DNA from: an uncultured Eggerthellaceae bacterium
GTDB taxonomy: Bacteria; Actinomycetota; Coriobacteriia; Coriobacteriales; Eggerthellaceae
Direction of reading: 5' to 3'
DNA length: 64,000 nt
Assembly (NCBI GenBank): GCA_905234785.1
Contig: CAJOIP010000003.1
Span: forward strand, 51,184-115,183
The first letter of the stretch is position 1. Each line of letters starts with the position of its first letter. Below are positions 1 to 15,000 of this stretch, piece after piece. The notes under the pieces are model-generated. The model searched no databases and was not told the DNA's origin. It worked only from the letters and a program-made list of their open reading frames with translations. The translations under genes were made by a program, and so were the position numbers.

Positions 1-3000
1 AAGCGCACGCCCAAGCAGGGCTCGTGGCAGATCGACGGCGATCCCGATGCGTGGTTCGGCACGAGCAGCGACTTGGCGGGCCGCTACCCCGTGGGAACGG
101 CCGTCTCGGCCGAAAACAACACGACGACGACCTATGCGTGGGTCCAGGGGTTGGCGTCGGGTCGCTTTGCCAATACTAATATATGGTGGAAGCTCGACCC
201 GAACGACTTCCTGGGCGGCTTGCTGACCATCGGCGTGGACAAGACCGAAGCCGAAGGCGGCGACGTCACCGTCAGGAACATGACGGCGCTCACCACCCCG
301 TGGATCCTTTCGCAGGGCATTGACGTGCGTTCTCGCGTGCACAGCGTGAAGATCACAGGCGGTGTGAGGCCCATCGACACCTCCACGAACAAATCGCTCG
401 CCAACTTCTTCAAGGACTACACGAATCTGAGCGAATTCGACGGCGAGGGCCTCGACGTCAGCGAAGTGACGTCGCTCGCCAGCTTCTTCGAGAACTGCAC
501 GGGCCTCAGCTCGGTCGCGGGCATGAGCGAGTGGAACACGCATAAAGTCACCTCGCTGGGCAAGATGTTCTATGGCTGTAGCCTGCTGTTCGCGCTGCCC
601 GACATGTCCGGCTGGGACGTGAGCGACGTCGCCGACTTCTCTTACATGTGCTACGGTGCGCGCAATATCACGCAGTGCGTGTCGATGGCCAACTGGGATC
701 TGACCAGCGCCGAGACGTTCCAGGGCATGTTCGAGGGCATGACCGAGCTGCTGACGCTCGATATCTCAGGATGGGTCATGCCGCAGGGCAAGACGCGCGA
801 AGACATGCTGACGAACGTACCGAAGCTGAACCTGTTCTCGGTCGGCAACGGCGTTATCCTGAGCGATACGGGCCTCACGGGCGAAGCGGGGTCTTCGCGT
901 GCCGATACGGCCGGCACCTGGGAGCGCACCGGTGAAGGATCGACGGGTGCGGGTAAGTGGTTCGGAACGACGACGAACCTGATCGCCCGTTATTCGAAGG
1001 CCGAACGTTACGCCAAGGCCGCTGCGGCCACGCCGGTGAAAGAGCCCATGAGCTACAAGTGGGTCGTCGGTTTGTACCGCGGGCGTTTCCTCGACAACGA
1101 CGATGCCTGGTGGGAATTCGACGTGAGTATCAACGAGTTGAAACTGGGCACGTCAAATGCGGGTTCGAGCGGAATCATCGTGAATGTGACGAAGGACACG
1201 GTGCCGTGGAAGGGCATCCTGCCTACATACTATATAGGTATTATCGATCGCATCGTCGTGGAAAGCGGTGCGAACCTCGTTCCCGTGAACATCGACAACT
1301 GGTTCACGGAATACACGAGCACGACGTACGTCGACGTCTCGGGCCTGAGGCTGTACACGGAAAACTCGAACCACCCGAACCTGGTGGGCTTCTTCAAAGA
1401 CATGAAGCGCCTGGCCACCGTGAAGGGCCTCTCGAATTGGGCAAGCGACATGTCGTCGGTAACCAGTCTTGCGAGCATGTTCGAGAACACGATCATCACG
1501 CAGCTCGAAGGCGCCTCGACATGGCAGACGGGCAACGTCGTGTCGGTTGCGGACATGTTCAAGGGCTGCAAGAGACTCATCGACCTTTCGGGTGTTTCCG
1601 GGTGGAACGTGGAGAGGGTCACCAATTACAGCGGCTTCGTGAACGGCGCGACCAGCCTCCGCACGCTTGATATCCACGAATGGAATATGAAGCCATACGT
1701 GAACAGCACTCCCACGAACACGAGCGGCATGTTCACCGGCTGCAACGGCCTGCAGAGCATTACGCTTGGCGAGAACGTGTTCCTCGAGGGCACGTCGTTC
1801 GCCGACGAAGATTTGCCCGAGCGTTCGGGCAAGAAGGGTTCGTGGCTGGCGACGACCGGCGATCCCGCATGGTTCGGGTCGACCGACAACCTTGTCGCGC
1901 GTTATCCCAAGGCGAAAGGCGCAAATGGAAACGCGGCCGGCACCATGACCTACACCTGGACGTCGGAACTGCGCGGGCGCTTCGCGAGCAACGACGACGC
2001 ATGGTGGACGTACCGCGGCGGCGTGCTGACAGTGGGCGGGTTGGCCAGCGTTTCCGACAAGGCGGTTTTCGAGGACGAAGATTCGGTCCCGTGGCTGTAC
2101 GCTATTTCCGAAAACGGCGGCGACGATAGCCGCGAGCTGGTGACAAGCCTGGTGTCCTCGGCGACGACGACCATCCAGCCTGAAAACCCCGCCGGCTGGT
2201 TCGCGGGTTACACCAACCTTCTGACCGCCAATGTCGACGGCTTCGATTGGTCGAAGCTGGACGGCACGAAATCGGTGGCCCGCATGTTCGCCGGCGACAC
2301 CTCCCTGACCACGGTGACCAACCTGGGTTCGTGGAACTCGCATGGCTTGTCGAACGCGAAAGACTTCACGAGCATGTTCGAAGGCGACTCGTCGCTGATT
2401 ACGCTTTCGGGCTTGTCTTCGTGGACGACGCTCGCGGCCACCAATATCTCCGCAATGTTCAAGGACTGCACCAGCCTCGAATCGTTCGTCGATGGGACCA
2501 ATTGGAACGTGTCGGCTGTCACGAAGTTCGACAACTTCCTGAACGGGGCCACGTCGCTCAGGACGCTCGACATTGCCGGCTGGAACATGTCGACCGATGC
2601 TGGCACGACGCGCACGGGCATGCTGGCCGGATGCGAGGCGTTGCGCACGGTGACGTTCGGCAAGAACGTGGGCCTGGAAACGGCTGGCTTCACGTCGAGC
2701 ATGACAGGCCTCACGATTAACGACGGCTCGTGGGTGAGCAGCGACGGCTCGTGGTTCGGTTCGACCGACAACATCGTGGCGCGTTACAGGAACGCGCACA
2801 CCGGCGTGGGCTTCAAGATCAACAAGAACGTGACGTACGTATGGACGCCCGGCAAGCTTTCGGGGCGTTTCCCCTCGAATGACAACGCCTGGTGGACTTA
2901 CAACAAGGACACGAAGGTGTTGACCATCGGCGCCGATACGAACACATTCGAAACCAAGGTCGTTACCGAGGTGGTCACGGACGATAAGAACGAGCTGCCC

Positions 3001-6000
3001 TGGACGAAGCTGACGATTTCCCGCTACGTCGGAGAGACGGAAGAGGAGGAGGAAATCTGGGAAGACAGCACGGTGCCCGAAGAGGTGCTCACCGTCGTGG
3101 TGCAAGACGGCATCGAGCCGCAAAGGGTTGCCCGCTGGTTCGAGAACTACAGCGCCATGACGACGCTGAACCTGTCCGGCCTGGATGCTTCGCTCATGTC
3201 GGGCGCCCATTCCTCGGCCGACGTCGAGGCGAACTTCGCAGGCGTGCTGAGGGGCGACACGTCGCTTACGACCCTTACGCTGCCGACCGGCATGTACCTC
3301 ACGGGCTCGGGCCTTTCCGATGTGGTGAGCACGCCCACCCGCGCCGCCACGGAAGGCCGTTGGCTGTACTCGCAGAACGGCTCGGACATCTGGTTCGATT
3401 CGTCCGCCGAGCTTGAGTACCGCTACGGCACCGCAGACGCCATGACCGCCCGCTATGCCAACACCGTGGTCACCACGGGCGGCGCGACCAACCATCCGGC
3501 CTCCACGATCACCTACACGTGGGATACCTCCAAGCTGGGCGGACGCTTCCACAGCAACCAGAACGCCTGGTGGACGTACGTCGCCACAACGGAAGACGAA
3601 ACGCATGTGGGCACGCTGACCATTGGCGGTTCCACGAGCGGCGTCAGCGTGCGCGTGACCGAAGACGCCTCGAACGCCACGCCCGACCTGCCTTGGACCG
3701 AGGCCGTGAAAGATGCAGACAACAACGATGTCACGCGCGTGCCCGATTACCAGCACGCCATCACGGTCATCCAGACGCAGGGCAACATCGAGCCCACGAG
3801 CATGAACGGCTGGTTCGCGGGCCTCTTGAGCTTGAACGACTTCAACGGCCGCAACATCACCACGGCGTATGCGACGTCGATGAAGGACCTCTTCCGAGGC
3901 GACATCAGCCTTACCAATGCGCATATCCGCAACATCGAGTACTGGAACACCGCGCAGGTCACGAACTTCTCGGGCATGTTCGCCGAGATGCCGCTCGTCA
4001 CCAGGCTCGAGTTGTACACGTTCGACACGACTGCAGGCCTGGACTTCAGCGAGATGTTCTACAACGACGAGAACCTCGAAGTGCTCGTGCTGGCTTCGGG
4101 CAACGACGTGTGGGACCTGAAGACCGCCACTCAAAGCGGCGGCAACACTGTGCGCGACCCGCACAACATATACATGCACGACATGTTCTCGGGCTTGGCC
4201 TCGCTGAACCAGATCACCGTGTCGGGCAAGATGCTGTTCAGCGTGGGAACCAACGACCCGAACAACCAATCAGGCCTGAGCAACTCGCTCGTGGAGCACA
4301 CTGCCAAGAAGGGCACGTGGGCTAACAGCAACGACCCGCATGCGACGGGCATCTGGGAGGGCTCGACCGACAACCTGGCCGCGCTGTACACGCTTGACCT
4401 GCCGTCTTCTGGCACCACGTACGTCGTGACGTACTATTGGAACCCCGGCAAGCTGCTGGGCCGCTTCAACACGAACACGAACGTGTGGTGGCGCTTCGAA
4501 AAGGAGCAGGGCGAACAGGCCGGCACGCTCTGGATCGGCGTGGACGACACCGACGTCGATGCCACGGTCAAGGTGACCGAGACGGGCGCCACGCTGCCGT
4601 GGCGCGAGCTCATCGAAGATGCGGGCGAGCTTTCGGAGAACCGCATCAGCGTGTTCTACTCGCATGTGAACGACGGCGTGGTCACGCTGACGAACTTCAA
4701 GGATTGGTTCAAGGACCACACGCTGCTCACGTCGTTCGACGGTTCGGGCATCAACTTCTCGAAGGTCACCTCCTTCGAAAGCGCGTTCGAGAACTGCACG
4801 CATCTGACAACCGCCACGGGCTTCGGCACAAGCGGCAGCGGTGCGGGCACGAACGGGCATACGCTCACGTCGGTGAAGAACATGTTCTCGGGCGACGTGC
4901 TGCTCGAAACGGTCGGCAACACGTCGAATTGGGACACGTCGAATGTCACGGACTTCTCGGGCGCATTCTACAACTGCGCCGTGCTCGGCTCGCTGAACCT
5001 TGCAAGCTGGAACATGGTGAACCAGGCCGGCGCCGCGTCGGACAACGCCGCGAGCCGCACGAACATGTTCGCGGGCTGCTACGGCCTGCGCGAACTGTAC
5101 TTGGGCGAAAACGTCGTGCTTGCCGGCACCGGCTTCACGAGCGAGGGTTTGAAGAAGTCTGACCCGCCGAACAGCGTGCCCTTCAGCGACTACGAAGCGG
5201 CGCTCGGCCTGATCGACGGCATGTGGGAGCAGGTGAACAGCACGGACGACGTGCTGTGGTTCGATTCGACCACGGGCCTCGCGAACCGCTACGCCTACAA
5301 CCAGGTGAAGTACACCTGGTCAGACGGCTCGAAGACCTACACGTCGCGTCCCGAGGGCACGCTGCATTACGTGTGGACGAACCAGCGCGTGGGTGGCCAT
5401 TTCGCATCGAACACGCAGGGCAACGCATGGTGGCGCTTCCATAAATCCGACGCCAGCGCCGGCTTGCTCGAAATCGGCGTCGACGGCGACGGCACGCCGC
5501 TTTCGGGTCAGCGCGCCACGAGCAACGGCGGCAGCGCCGGCACGTTCGAGACCGTTTCGTTCGACCGCACCATCCGGGTGGCGGCCGCGAATTTGCCGTG
5601 GCGCCTGAACGATGTGGCATCCACCTGGATCGACATCACCAACGACGACACCTACTACCGCACCGACAAGTTCACCTACCTGGACACCATAACCAGCGTG
5701 ACCACGGCAGGCGGCATCGCGCCGAAGGTGACGATGGAAGAATGGTTCAAGGACCACTCCATCACGAGCTTCAATGGCAGCGGGCTGGATATGAGCCAGG
5801 TCGAAACCATGAAATCGCTGTTCGAAGGCTGCTCGAGCCTGACCAGGGTTTTGGGCACCGACGCATGGACGACCACCAGCCTGAACGACGTGTCGCGCAT
5901 GTTCTGCGGCGCCACCGACCTTTCGCAGCTGTCGTCGGTCAGCACTTGGAACACCTCCAACGTCACCGATTTCTCGTACATGTTCTATCAGGTCAGGTCC

Positions 6001-9000
6001 CTGGCAACGGTGAGGGGCATGGGCGAATGGAACACGGCGAAGGCGACGACGTTCGACTACATGTTCGCCACACGCGAGCTGCCGACGCAGGCGTCTTCGT
6101 TGGAAAACGAGGCCTACGCGCCCACGGCGTTCCAGTCGCTCGACTTCGACAAGTGGGACATGCAGGCCAACAGCGGCCGCGGCGGCACGCGCGGCAGCGC
6201 GCCTTCGGCTGTGGGCTTCCTGAACGGATGCACCAACCTGAGCACGGTGAAAGTGGGCAACTACTTCAGCACGACGGCCTACGGCCCCGAACGTTCGCTG
6301 ACGCTGAACTACACGCGTTCCTCGGAAGACGTCGGCTTGGGCACGAGCGAATGGTACGTGTTCACCCCGAATGCGGACGTGGTCTACATCAGCCTGACGA
6401 ACCTGATCGACGAGCGCCCCGTCGATCCGACGAGCCCGGATGATGAGAATTCCGGCGAGGAGTCGGGCGAGAATTCCGGCGAGGAGTCGGGCGAGGATCC
6501 CGACGATGATTTCGTCGAGTTTTTCGAACTGACGGCCGGCAAGGGCGACACCACGGTGTATGCGTACACGTGGGACAAGAATTCAGAGAGGCCCGAACTC
6601 ATATCGCTTCAGGGCGTGGAATGGATTCGTTTCGCCCTGACGGCGTACCCGTGCGGTTTCTCGGCCGCGGTCATGACGCACGGCGCCCTGTACGAGGCGC
6701 GCGGCTCCGAAACGACCGACATGGTGGGCGCAGGTTCCTGGGTGCACGCGGACGGCCGCAAGGTGGCGTGGAACGAGATCCTGGCTTACGCGGCCCAGAA
6801 TAACTCGGCTGGCACGTACACGTTCACGAACGGCGTGATCGCCGGCCGGTTCGCCTCGAACCTGAACGCATCGTGGGAATTCAGCAGCGCGACGGGCGCG
6901 CTGGCGCTGCACGGTTCGGGCATGGTGAGCGAGAAGGGCAACACCGAGGCGGTCGACAACATCGTCAGCGGCGACAACGACCTCGTGCCGTGGGACTTCC
7001 TGCGCAATTTCGGCGTGCTCGGCGGCAACTTCAACAACCAGTCGTACATCACGTCCATAACGGCCGACGGCACGTTCACGGTGAAGTTCCCGGCGCATTG
7101 GCTCTCGGCTAATCCGAACGTGGAATCGATGGTCCTTTCCGGCATGCAGATAGACGCTGCAGCCACCGACATGACGCACATGATGAGCCTGAACCCGCAG
7201 CTCGAGACCATCACGGGCCTCGACAGCTGGGATGTGAGCCGCATCGAATCGCTGAACAGCCTGTTCATGGGCGATACCGAGCTGGCAACGGTGACGCGGC
7301 TGAACAGCTGGGACACCAGCAACGTCACCGATTTCAGCCACCTGTTCGACGGCGATGCCGCCATCACGTCCGTCGCGAGCGTGGCCAATTGGAACACGGC
7401 CAAGGTCACGGACATGTCGTACACGTTCGCCGGCACGTCCATCGAATCGCTCGACAGCCTGACGCGCTGGGATGTCGAGAAAGTCACCGATTTCTCGCAC
7501 ATGTTCGAATGCGCGCTCAGCCTGTCCGACGCGTCTGGCATCGGCAGCTGGAAGGTTGGCAAGACGTACGATGTCGACCTCACCGCCATGTTCTCGATGC
7601 TGGACGCTTCGGGCGACCAGCAGACGACCGCGCTTGCCACATTGGACCTTTCGGGTTGGAAGATGCGCGGTTCGAACACGAAGATCAAGGACATGCTGGC
7701 CGGCTGCAACAACCTGGCCACCATCATCCTGACAGGCGACGACAAGCTGTACGGCTCGGGCGCGTACGACGACACGGGCTTCAACAACGACCTGAACGAC
7801 CATGACATTTCCGACGGCCGCTGGATCCGCAACGATTCCAACTGGTATGACAACACGTTCAACCTGGCCAAGATCTACAGCGACACGGTAATGTACCCCG
7901 GCAAGTACACGTACCGCTGGTCGACCGAGCAGCCTGGCGGCCGCTTCCTCACGGGACCTGGTGCGCAGAACGCCTGGTGGCGCTACGACCGCACGCAGAA
8001 CACGCTGTTCATCGGCACGACCGCCAACGTGTACGGCACAAGCTTCCAGGTTGACGACGCGTATGACAACCTTCCGTGGAAGCAGTTGCTGACCAACGAC
8101 GAAACGCCCATCAAGCACATCTCGATCGCCGGCGGCATCCAGCCCACGCATCCGACGTACTGGTTCCAGAACTACGAAGACCTGCTCGACGTGGACGGCG
8201 CGGGCCTCAACCTGTCGGCTGCGGTCGATGGCAAGATCGACGGCATCTTCGACGGCTGCTCCTCCATGACGCGCGTGACGAACGTCGAGTTCTGGAAAGA
8301 CTACATCGCGGCGAACGTCACGTCGTTCGCAAACCTGTTCAGGGGCTGCGAGTCGCTGGAGCGCATCGACGGCATCGACCAGTGGACTGACACGAGCAAC
8401 GTGACGATCATGGCCGGCATGTTCCAAGACACGAAGAAGCTCGGCGATTATTCCGGCATGACCCCACAGCGCTACCTCGGGTTCCTCACGCTGTTCAGGA
8501 CCGAGAACGTCGAGGACTTCAGCAACATGTTCAACGGTTGCACGGTGCTGACGACGCTCGACCCGCTGACGGATTGGGATGTGAGCAGCGCCACGAACAT
8601 GCAGGGCATGTTCGCCAACTGCACCGCGCTCACCACCACGACGCATCTGAACTGGGATGTTTCGCACGTCAACAACTTCTCGAGCATGTTTGAGGGCGAC
8701 GATCACCTGGCCACGGTCGACCTTTCGAACTGGGTCATGCAGAAGACGTCGGGCACGCCCGATGCGCCAGTGTATTCGACGCCGCTCATCAAGGACATGT
8801 TCACGGGCTGCGCGAACATCGACACCATCATCCTGGGTGCCCAGTCGGTCCTGTGCGATACCGACCTGGCCACCACGAACACGAGCGGCTTCAGCGATGC
8901 GCTGACGGGCCGCACGGCCGCTGACGGCGGTTGGCGCATCGACGGCGGCGTGTGGTTCGACTGCACGGGCAACTTGGCCGAACGCTACAAGTACGGTCAT

Positions 9001-12000
9001 TCCCAGTCCACGACGAGCACCTACCTATGGCAGGAAGGCGAGGTCGGCGGCCACTTCCTCACCGACAACAACAGCGTATGGTGGCGCTACTACGCTGACG
9101 ACAAGCGGCTCGAAATCGGCATCGACCAAGGCGCTTCGAACTTCGTCGTGACCGATAAGCGCAAATCGTACGTAGCCGATTCGGCGGACCCGAGCGCTTG
9201 GAACTTCACCGACAACAGCCTGCCGTGGTTCCGCTACGGCATCGTCACCACCACGAACACGAAGAAGTTCGTTGTGACCGGCCCCGTAAGCATCGTGAAC
9301 CCGAACAATTGGTTCGCGGCTTTCACGGGTCTCGAGGAAGTCGACATGTCGCTCGCCGACGTGTCGCTCGCGTACAGCTTCGCGTACATGTTCTACGGAT
9401 CGGGCCTGAAGAAGTTCACGGGTGCGGCCGATATGAATTTCGAGAGCGCGACATCGTTCCAGTCGATGTTCCAGAACTGCACGGCGCTCACGACGCTCGC
9501 GGAGGTTTCGGGCTGGAGGTTCCCGCTGGCGACGAATTTCCAGGACATGTTCCGCAATTGCCAGCAGATGACCACCTATGCCGCTGCGATGAACTGGAGC
9601 TTTACCGCCGCGACGAACGTGTCGGGCATGTTCCGCTACAACATCAGGCTGAAGGACACCGACGGCATCGCGTCGTGGGAGCTCACGACCGTCGAGAACT
9701 TCAGCGACATGTTCAGAGAAGACGCCGCGCTCGAACGGGTCGATATCAGCAAGTGGACCATGACCCAATACATCAAGAACGGCGCGCAGACGAACCGCAC
9801 GCTTTCGAACATGCTGAACTTGGCGCGCGACACCTCGGTGTTGTCGTCGCTGCAGTCCATCACGCTCGGCAGCGCGTCGGTGCTGCCCGGCACGGGTTTC
9901 GGCGAACTGACGAACTTCGCGATCACCCTGGGCCGATGGGGGCTGGCCGACTTGTCATGGTTCGGCAGCACGGCGGTTCTCGTGGGCCATTACCCGGTTA
10001 CCGGCTGCAGCCGCGGTGCGCAGACCTTCTACTGGGATGGCGACCATCTGGGCGGCTACTTCGATGACGGCACGACCACCTGGGCCACGACCACCTGGTG
10101 GACGTTCGACCGCACGGGCGAAAACGTGGGCTTGCTCACCATCGGCGCCCAAGACGTGCCCAACAAGGACATCACGGTGACGGCGGCTAATGTGCCCTGG
10201 AAGCACATCTCGGGCTTCAGCATCAATTCCATCACCAAGGTGGCCGGGCAGAACTACCCCGTCATCAAGAACCCGTCAAGCTGGTTCCAGAGCTATCCGA
10301 ACCTGAAGTCGTTTGACGGCACCTACATCCGCGTGACAGGCGCCACCGACCTCTCGAACATGTTCAGCAACAACGCGAACCTCGACACCATAACGGGCCT
10401 CCACGACTGGAACACGTCGTATGCCCAGACGTTCGCCAGCATGTTCCAGAACGACACGAAGATTACTTCGCTCGACCTGACGGGCCTGAACATGCGCGCG
10501 GCCACCTCTGTTGCCAACATGCTGGCCGGCTGCACGGGCCTTGTGCGCCTGAAACTCGATAACGGCAGCGTGCTGGGCGCCAACCCGTCGAACGGCGCAG
10601 CCGATGCGGGAGTGAACAACAACCTGCGCGGCCGCAGCCACATCGAAGGCGTCTGGTACCTGAACCAGTGGGTCGACGACGGCCAGGATTGGCTGTGGTT
10701 CGGATCGTCGCCCGACCTGACCGAGCGTTACCCGATAGGCGGCAACACGCACGGTTCCGACATGGAATACATCTGGGACAGCTCGTATCTGGGCGGCCGC
10801 TTCGGCAACCCGTATGCGTGGTGGCGCTACGACCGTCCCACCCGTACGCTGACCATCGGCAGTATCTACGGGCGCCAGGAAATCACCGAGAAGTGGAACG
10901 AGCAGCCGTGGGTCCTGAAGGGCACCGTGAACCCCATGGACGTCGTGAACGTGAAGTCGCGCAACGCCATCGCGCTTCCCTCCGATGCGTCGTACTGGTT
11001 CTCGGCGTACAATCCCACGACGGGCGAATCGGGCCAGGTCATATTCGGCCCCGGCTCTGATTATTCGGGCAGCACCTCGCTCGACTTCACGAGCCCCTCC
11101 GTTTCAAGTTCGAATTCGTTCGTGTCGGGCAATCGTTGGAACTACTACTACAGCGGCGACGACATCACCGCGACGGCCGCGAACACGCTGAAGGTGTACC
11201 CGAAGGGCGGCGGCTCGTCGTATTCCAAGGGCGCGTCCGTCACGCGTTCGCTAACCTACAACAACGGCACGAACGTCGTTTACAACAACGCCTACAGCCT
11301 GGCTGCCGGCACGTACACGCTGACCACCATGTGGAAGACGGACAGCAATCTGACTTACTACACCACGTCGGGCCATTCCAACAACTTGCTGTTCGTGGCC
11401 AGCGCCCAATACGTTGGCTCCCTCGATAGCAGGGTCATAGCGAACTCGCGCATTTCGTTCCCGGCAGGCACCCATTCCGATTGGGTGTATGCCACCACGA
11501 CGTTCACGATTTCCACGGCTGGTTCGTATTATCTCGAGATCTACACGGGCAGCCTGGTCGACTATGGCACGTACATCTTGCAGTTCAAGGACCTGTACCT
11601 GGCCAAGGGCTCGCGTTATTCGAACCTGCGCACGTTCGACGGTTCGGGCATTTCCATGTCGAGCGTCACGAACGCGACCGGCTTCTTCCGCGACGACCGC
11701 GCCCTGAATTCCATAACGGGCACGAACGGCTGGGAGATGACGAACGTCACGACCACCTCGGCCATGTTCCTGAACAACAAGTCGCTGACGAACCTGGCGA
11801 ACCTCTCGGGTTGGTCCTTGTCGAAGGACGCCAACTTCAGCAACATGTTCAACGGCTGCACGGCCCTGACGAACAGCAGCCTGTCCTCGCTTACGAATTG
11901 GACCACCTCGGCCGCGACGAACTTCGCGAACATGTTCTACAACTGCTTGGGCGTGACGTCGAACGAGGCGTTGAACAAGTGGAACACGGCGAAGGTGACC

Positions 12001-15000
12001 AATTTCAGCCAGATGTTCTACAACGTGCCCCTGCGCACGCTCGACGTTTCCGGTTGGGATATGCAGGCGACGACGACCAACGCCAACATGGTGAACAGCC
12101 AGTACCTGAACAAGGTCATCGCCGGCGGCGGTTCGTACCTCACCACCTCGTCGGGCCTGAGCAACAGCCTGACCAACCACAGCGCGAAGAACGGCATGTG
12201 GGTGCTGACGAGCAACAACACGACGAGCTTCACCGACGCCGTGCTGCAGTCGGCCATATGGTTCGACGACACCTCGTACCTGGCGGCGCGTTACCCGAAG
12301 GCCACGTCGTTCACGCAGAAGCTCACCTACATTTGGGACACCGCGCACGTGGGCGGCCGCTTCAGGAGCTCGCAAGCAGCCTGGTGGTACTACACGAAAT
12401 CCGATCACAACCTGCATTTGGGCACGAACGGCGTCGACAGCCCCGCCGAAGTGACCGAAGATTACCTGTCGCTGCCCTGGCTTAGCGTGTTGAACGAGTC
12501 GAGTGGCGGCGTGTATTCGATTTCGGCCATCACGGCCATCAAGACGCATGGCAAGCTCATCCTACCCGCCAATGCGCAGCAGTGGTTCTCGTCGTACCGT
12601 TGGGGCGGCAACACCACACCGCTGACGTATGGCGAGGGATCGACCGTCGACCAATCGAAGGTCGGCAACTGGACGCAGTACAGGCGCTACCACAACGACT
12701 CGTATTACAACCGCTCGAGGAACGGCGCCTACGTGTCGTTCGGTTCTGCGGGCGGGGAAACGTTCACGGTTCGCACGCGCGGCGCATGGGAAGGTGGCTA
12801 CATTCCCGTGACGCTCACGGCCGGTACGTACGTGCTGTCGTTCGACGTCTGGGGCAGCGCCTTGGTGACGTACGCGACGCATTACGGCAATTCGACGTAC
12901 AACAGTTACGGTCGCGGAAGCCTCGGCTTGGAAATCAATACGGACTGGGGTGCTTATGCGGTCTATAACAGCAACGGCACCATTAGCTATTACCACGACT
13001 ACAACAACACGGGGAACGTGGTAAGCGGGTCGTATGCGAACTTCGGCTGGACCAACGCCGTTTCCTACGAAAACAGGGTGCGCCGGACCGTCACTTTCAC
13101 GATAAGCTCGACGGGCACCTATTACTTCGGCTTCCAGGGTGGACGCCTGGCCGATGGCTACGATTACTCGTTCGGCATAACGAACCTCATCTTGTCGCGC
13201 GTCGGATCGGGCGGCGGCGGCTACCTGAGCCTGCGTTCGTTCGACGGCTCGGGCCTCGACACGTCGCAGGCCACGAACATGAGCAAGTTCCTCTCCGACA
13301 ACGGCGCGCTCACGTCCATCACGGGCCTGGGCGGCTGGGAGATGCACAACGTGAAGGACCTCTCGGGCATGTTCCAGAACCTGGTGCGCCTGCCCATGAG
13401 CTACTATGCATCCAACGTAGCCGGCTGGAACACGGCGAGCGGCGAGGACTTCTCGAACATGTTCGCCAACGACAACCTGGTGACGAGCGTCTCGTTCCTC
13501 TCGCGGTGGAACACGGCCTCGGCCACCTCGTTCGCGAACATGTTCGCCGGGTGCACGCAGATCACCACGACTGACGGCATCAAGCTGTGGAGCACGGCCA
13601 ACGTCACCAACTTCTCGGGCATGTTCAAGGATGCCGCCGGCCTGCAGACCCTCGACATCCGCGGGTGGGACATGCAGAAGGCCACCTCGCTGACGAACTT
13701 CATCTCGAAGAACGCCAGCAACCTGAACACCATCGTCGTGCGCCGCGAAAGCGTGCTCGTCGTCGCCAAGGATGCCAACGGCAACGCCGATTCGAACATC
13801 AGCAACGCGCTGGCAAGCCATGCTCCTTCCGATGGCATGTGGGCCATCATGGACGGCAACGAGTACGGCGACTGGTACGGCACGTCGCAGCGCCTGGCCA
13901 ACCGCTATGCGGTCGGCGGCACGGTTTCGGGCATCATCACCTACAAGTGGGATACATCGGCGATAGGCGGCCGCTTCCAGAGCAACGACAAAGCTTGGTG
14001 GTACTACGTGAAGCGCGATCACTCGCTGCACATGGGCACCGACGACGGGCCGCAGGAAATCGACGAAACGTATTTGGACCTGCCGTGGCTTTCCCTCGTC
14101 ACGCTTTCCGAGGTGACGTCGATTATCACTGACGGGCAGCTCGTGCTTCCGGCGACTTCGCAGTACTGGTTCGCGCCATGGCAGACGTATAGCGACGGGG
14201 TCGGCCAGGGCACCCAGGGCTATGTGAACCTGACGAGCTTCTACGGCAGCGGCATCGACCTCACCTACGCGACGAGCATGAAGGGCTTCTTCACCAACAT
14301 GTCGAAGACGGCCTCGACCACGTCGTTGTTCTTCGACCTCACCACGACGCTTGACAACACCGTCGTGGCCGGGTGGGACGTGTCGGGCGTTTCCGACTTC
14401 TCGCACATGTTCCAAAACGTGACGAAGCTGAGCAACCTTAGCGCGCTTGCCACGTGGCGCAGCCCGAACGTGACCGACTACTCGTACATGTTCGCCGGTT
14501 GCACGAGCCTGACCGACTCTTCGCTGGCAAGCTTGGCGAACTGGGATGTTTCGGGGTCGTTGAACCTCTCGCACATGTTCGAAGGCTGCAACAACGCCGG
14601 GTTCACCTCGACCGAATACCTGAACGGTTGGGATACGGCGGGCGCTACCGACTTCTCGTACATGTTCAACAACTGCACGAACCTGAAGAAGCTCGATTTG
14701 TCCGGCTTCGACATGACGTCCGCGAATGCGGCTGGCGTGCAGAACATCATCGCCAGCAACACCTCGAAGCTCGAAAAGATCATCCTCAGCGCAAATTCCG
14801 TGCTCACGACGGCGTCGGGTGTCAACGATAACCTGACGAACCACGGCCTGCGCAATGGCATGTGGGTCGTTAAGACGGCGTCGGGCACGTATGGCAGCTG
14901 GTTCGGCAGTTCCAGCGGTCTAGCCGAGCGCTACCCCCTGAACGGCAGCAGCGTTTCCGAGACCACGGCTTACGAATGGGACAACACGGCCTATGGCGCC

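Noticed and set aside
73..75. TTG at 73 as the start of the giant gene
   Set aside because: Bases 1-72 in the same frame encode a normal closing cap of the repeat, so the gene begins upstream of the window.
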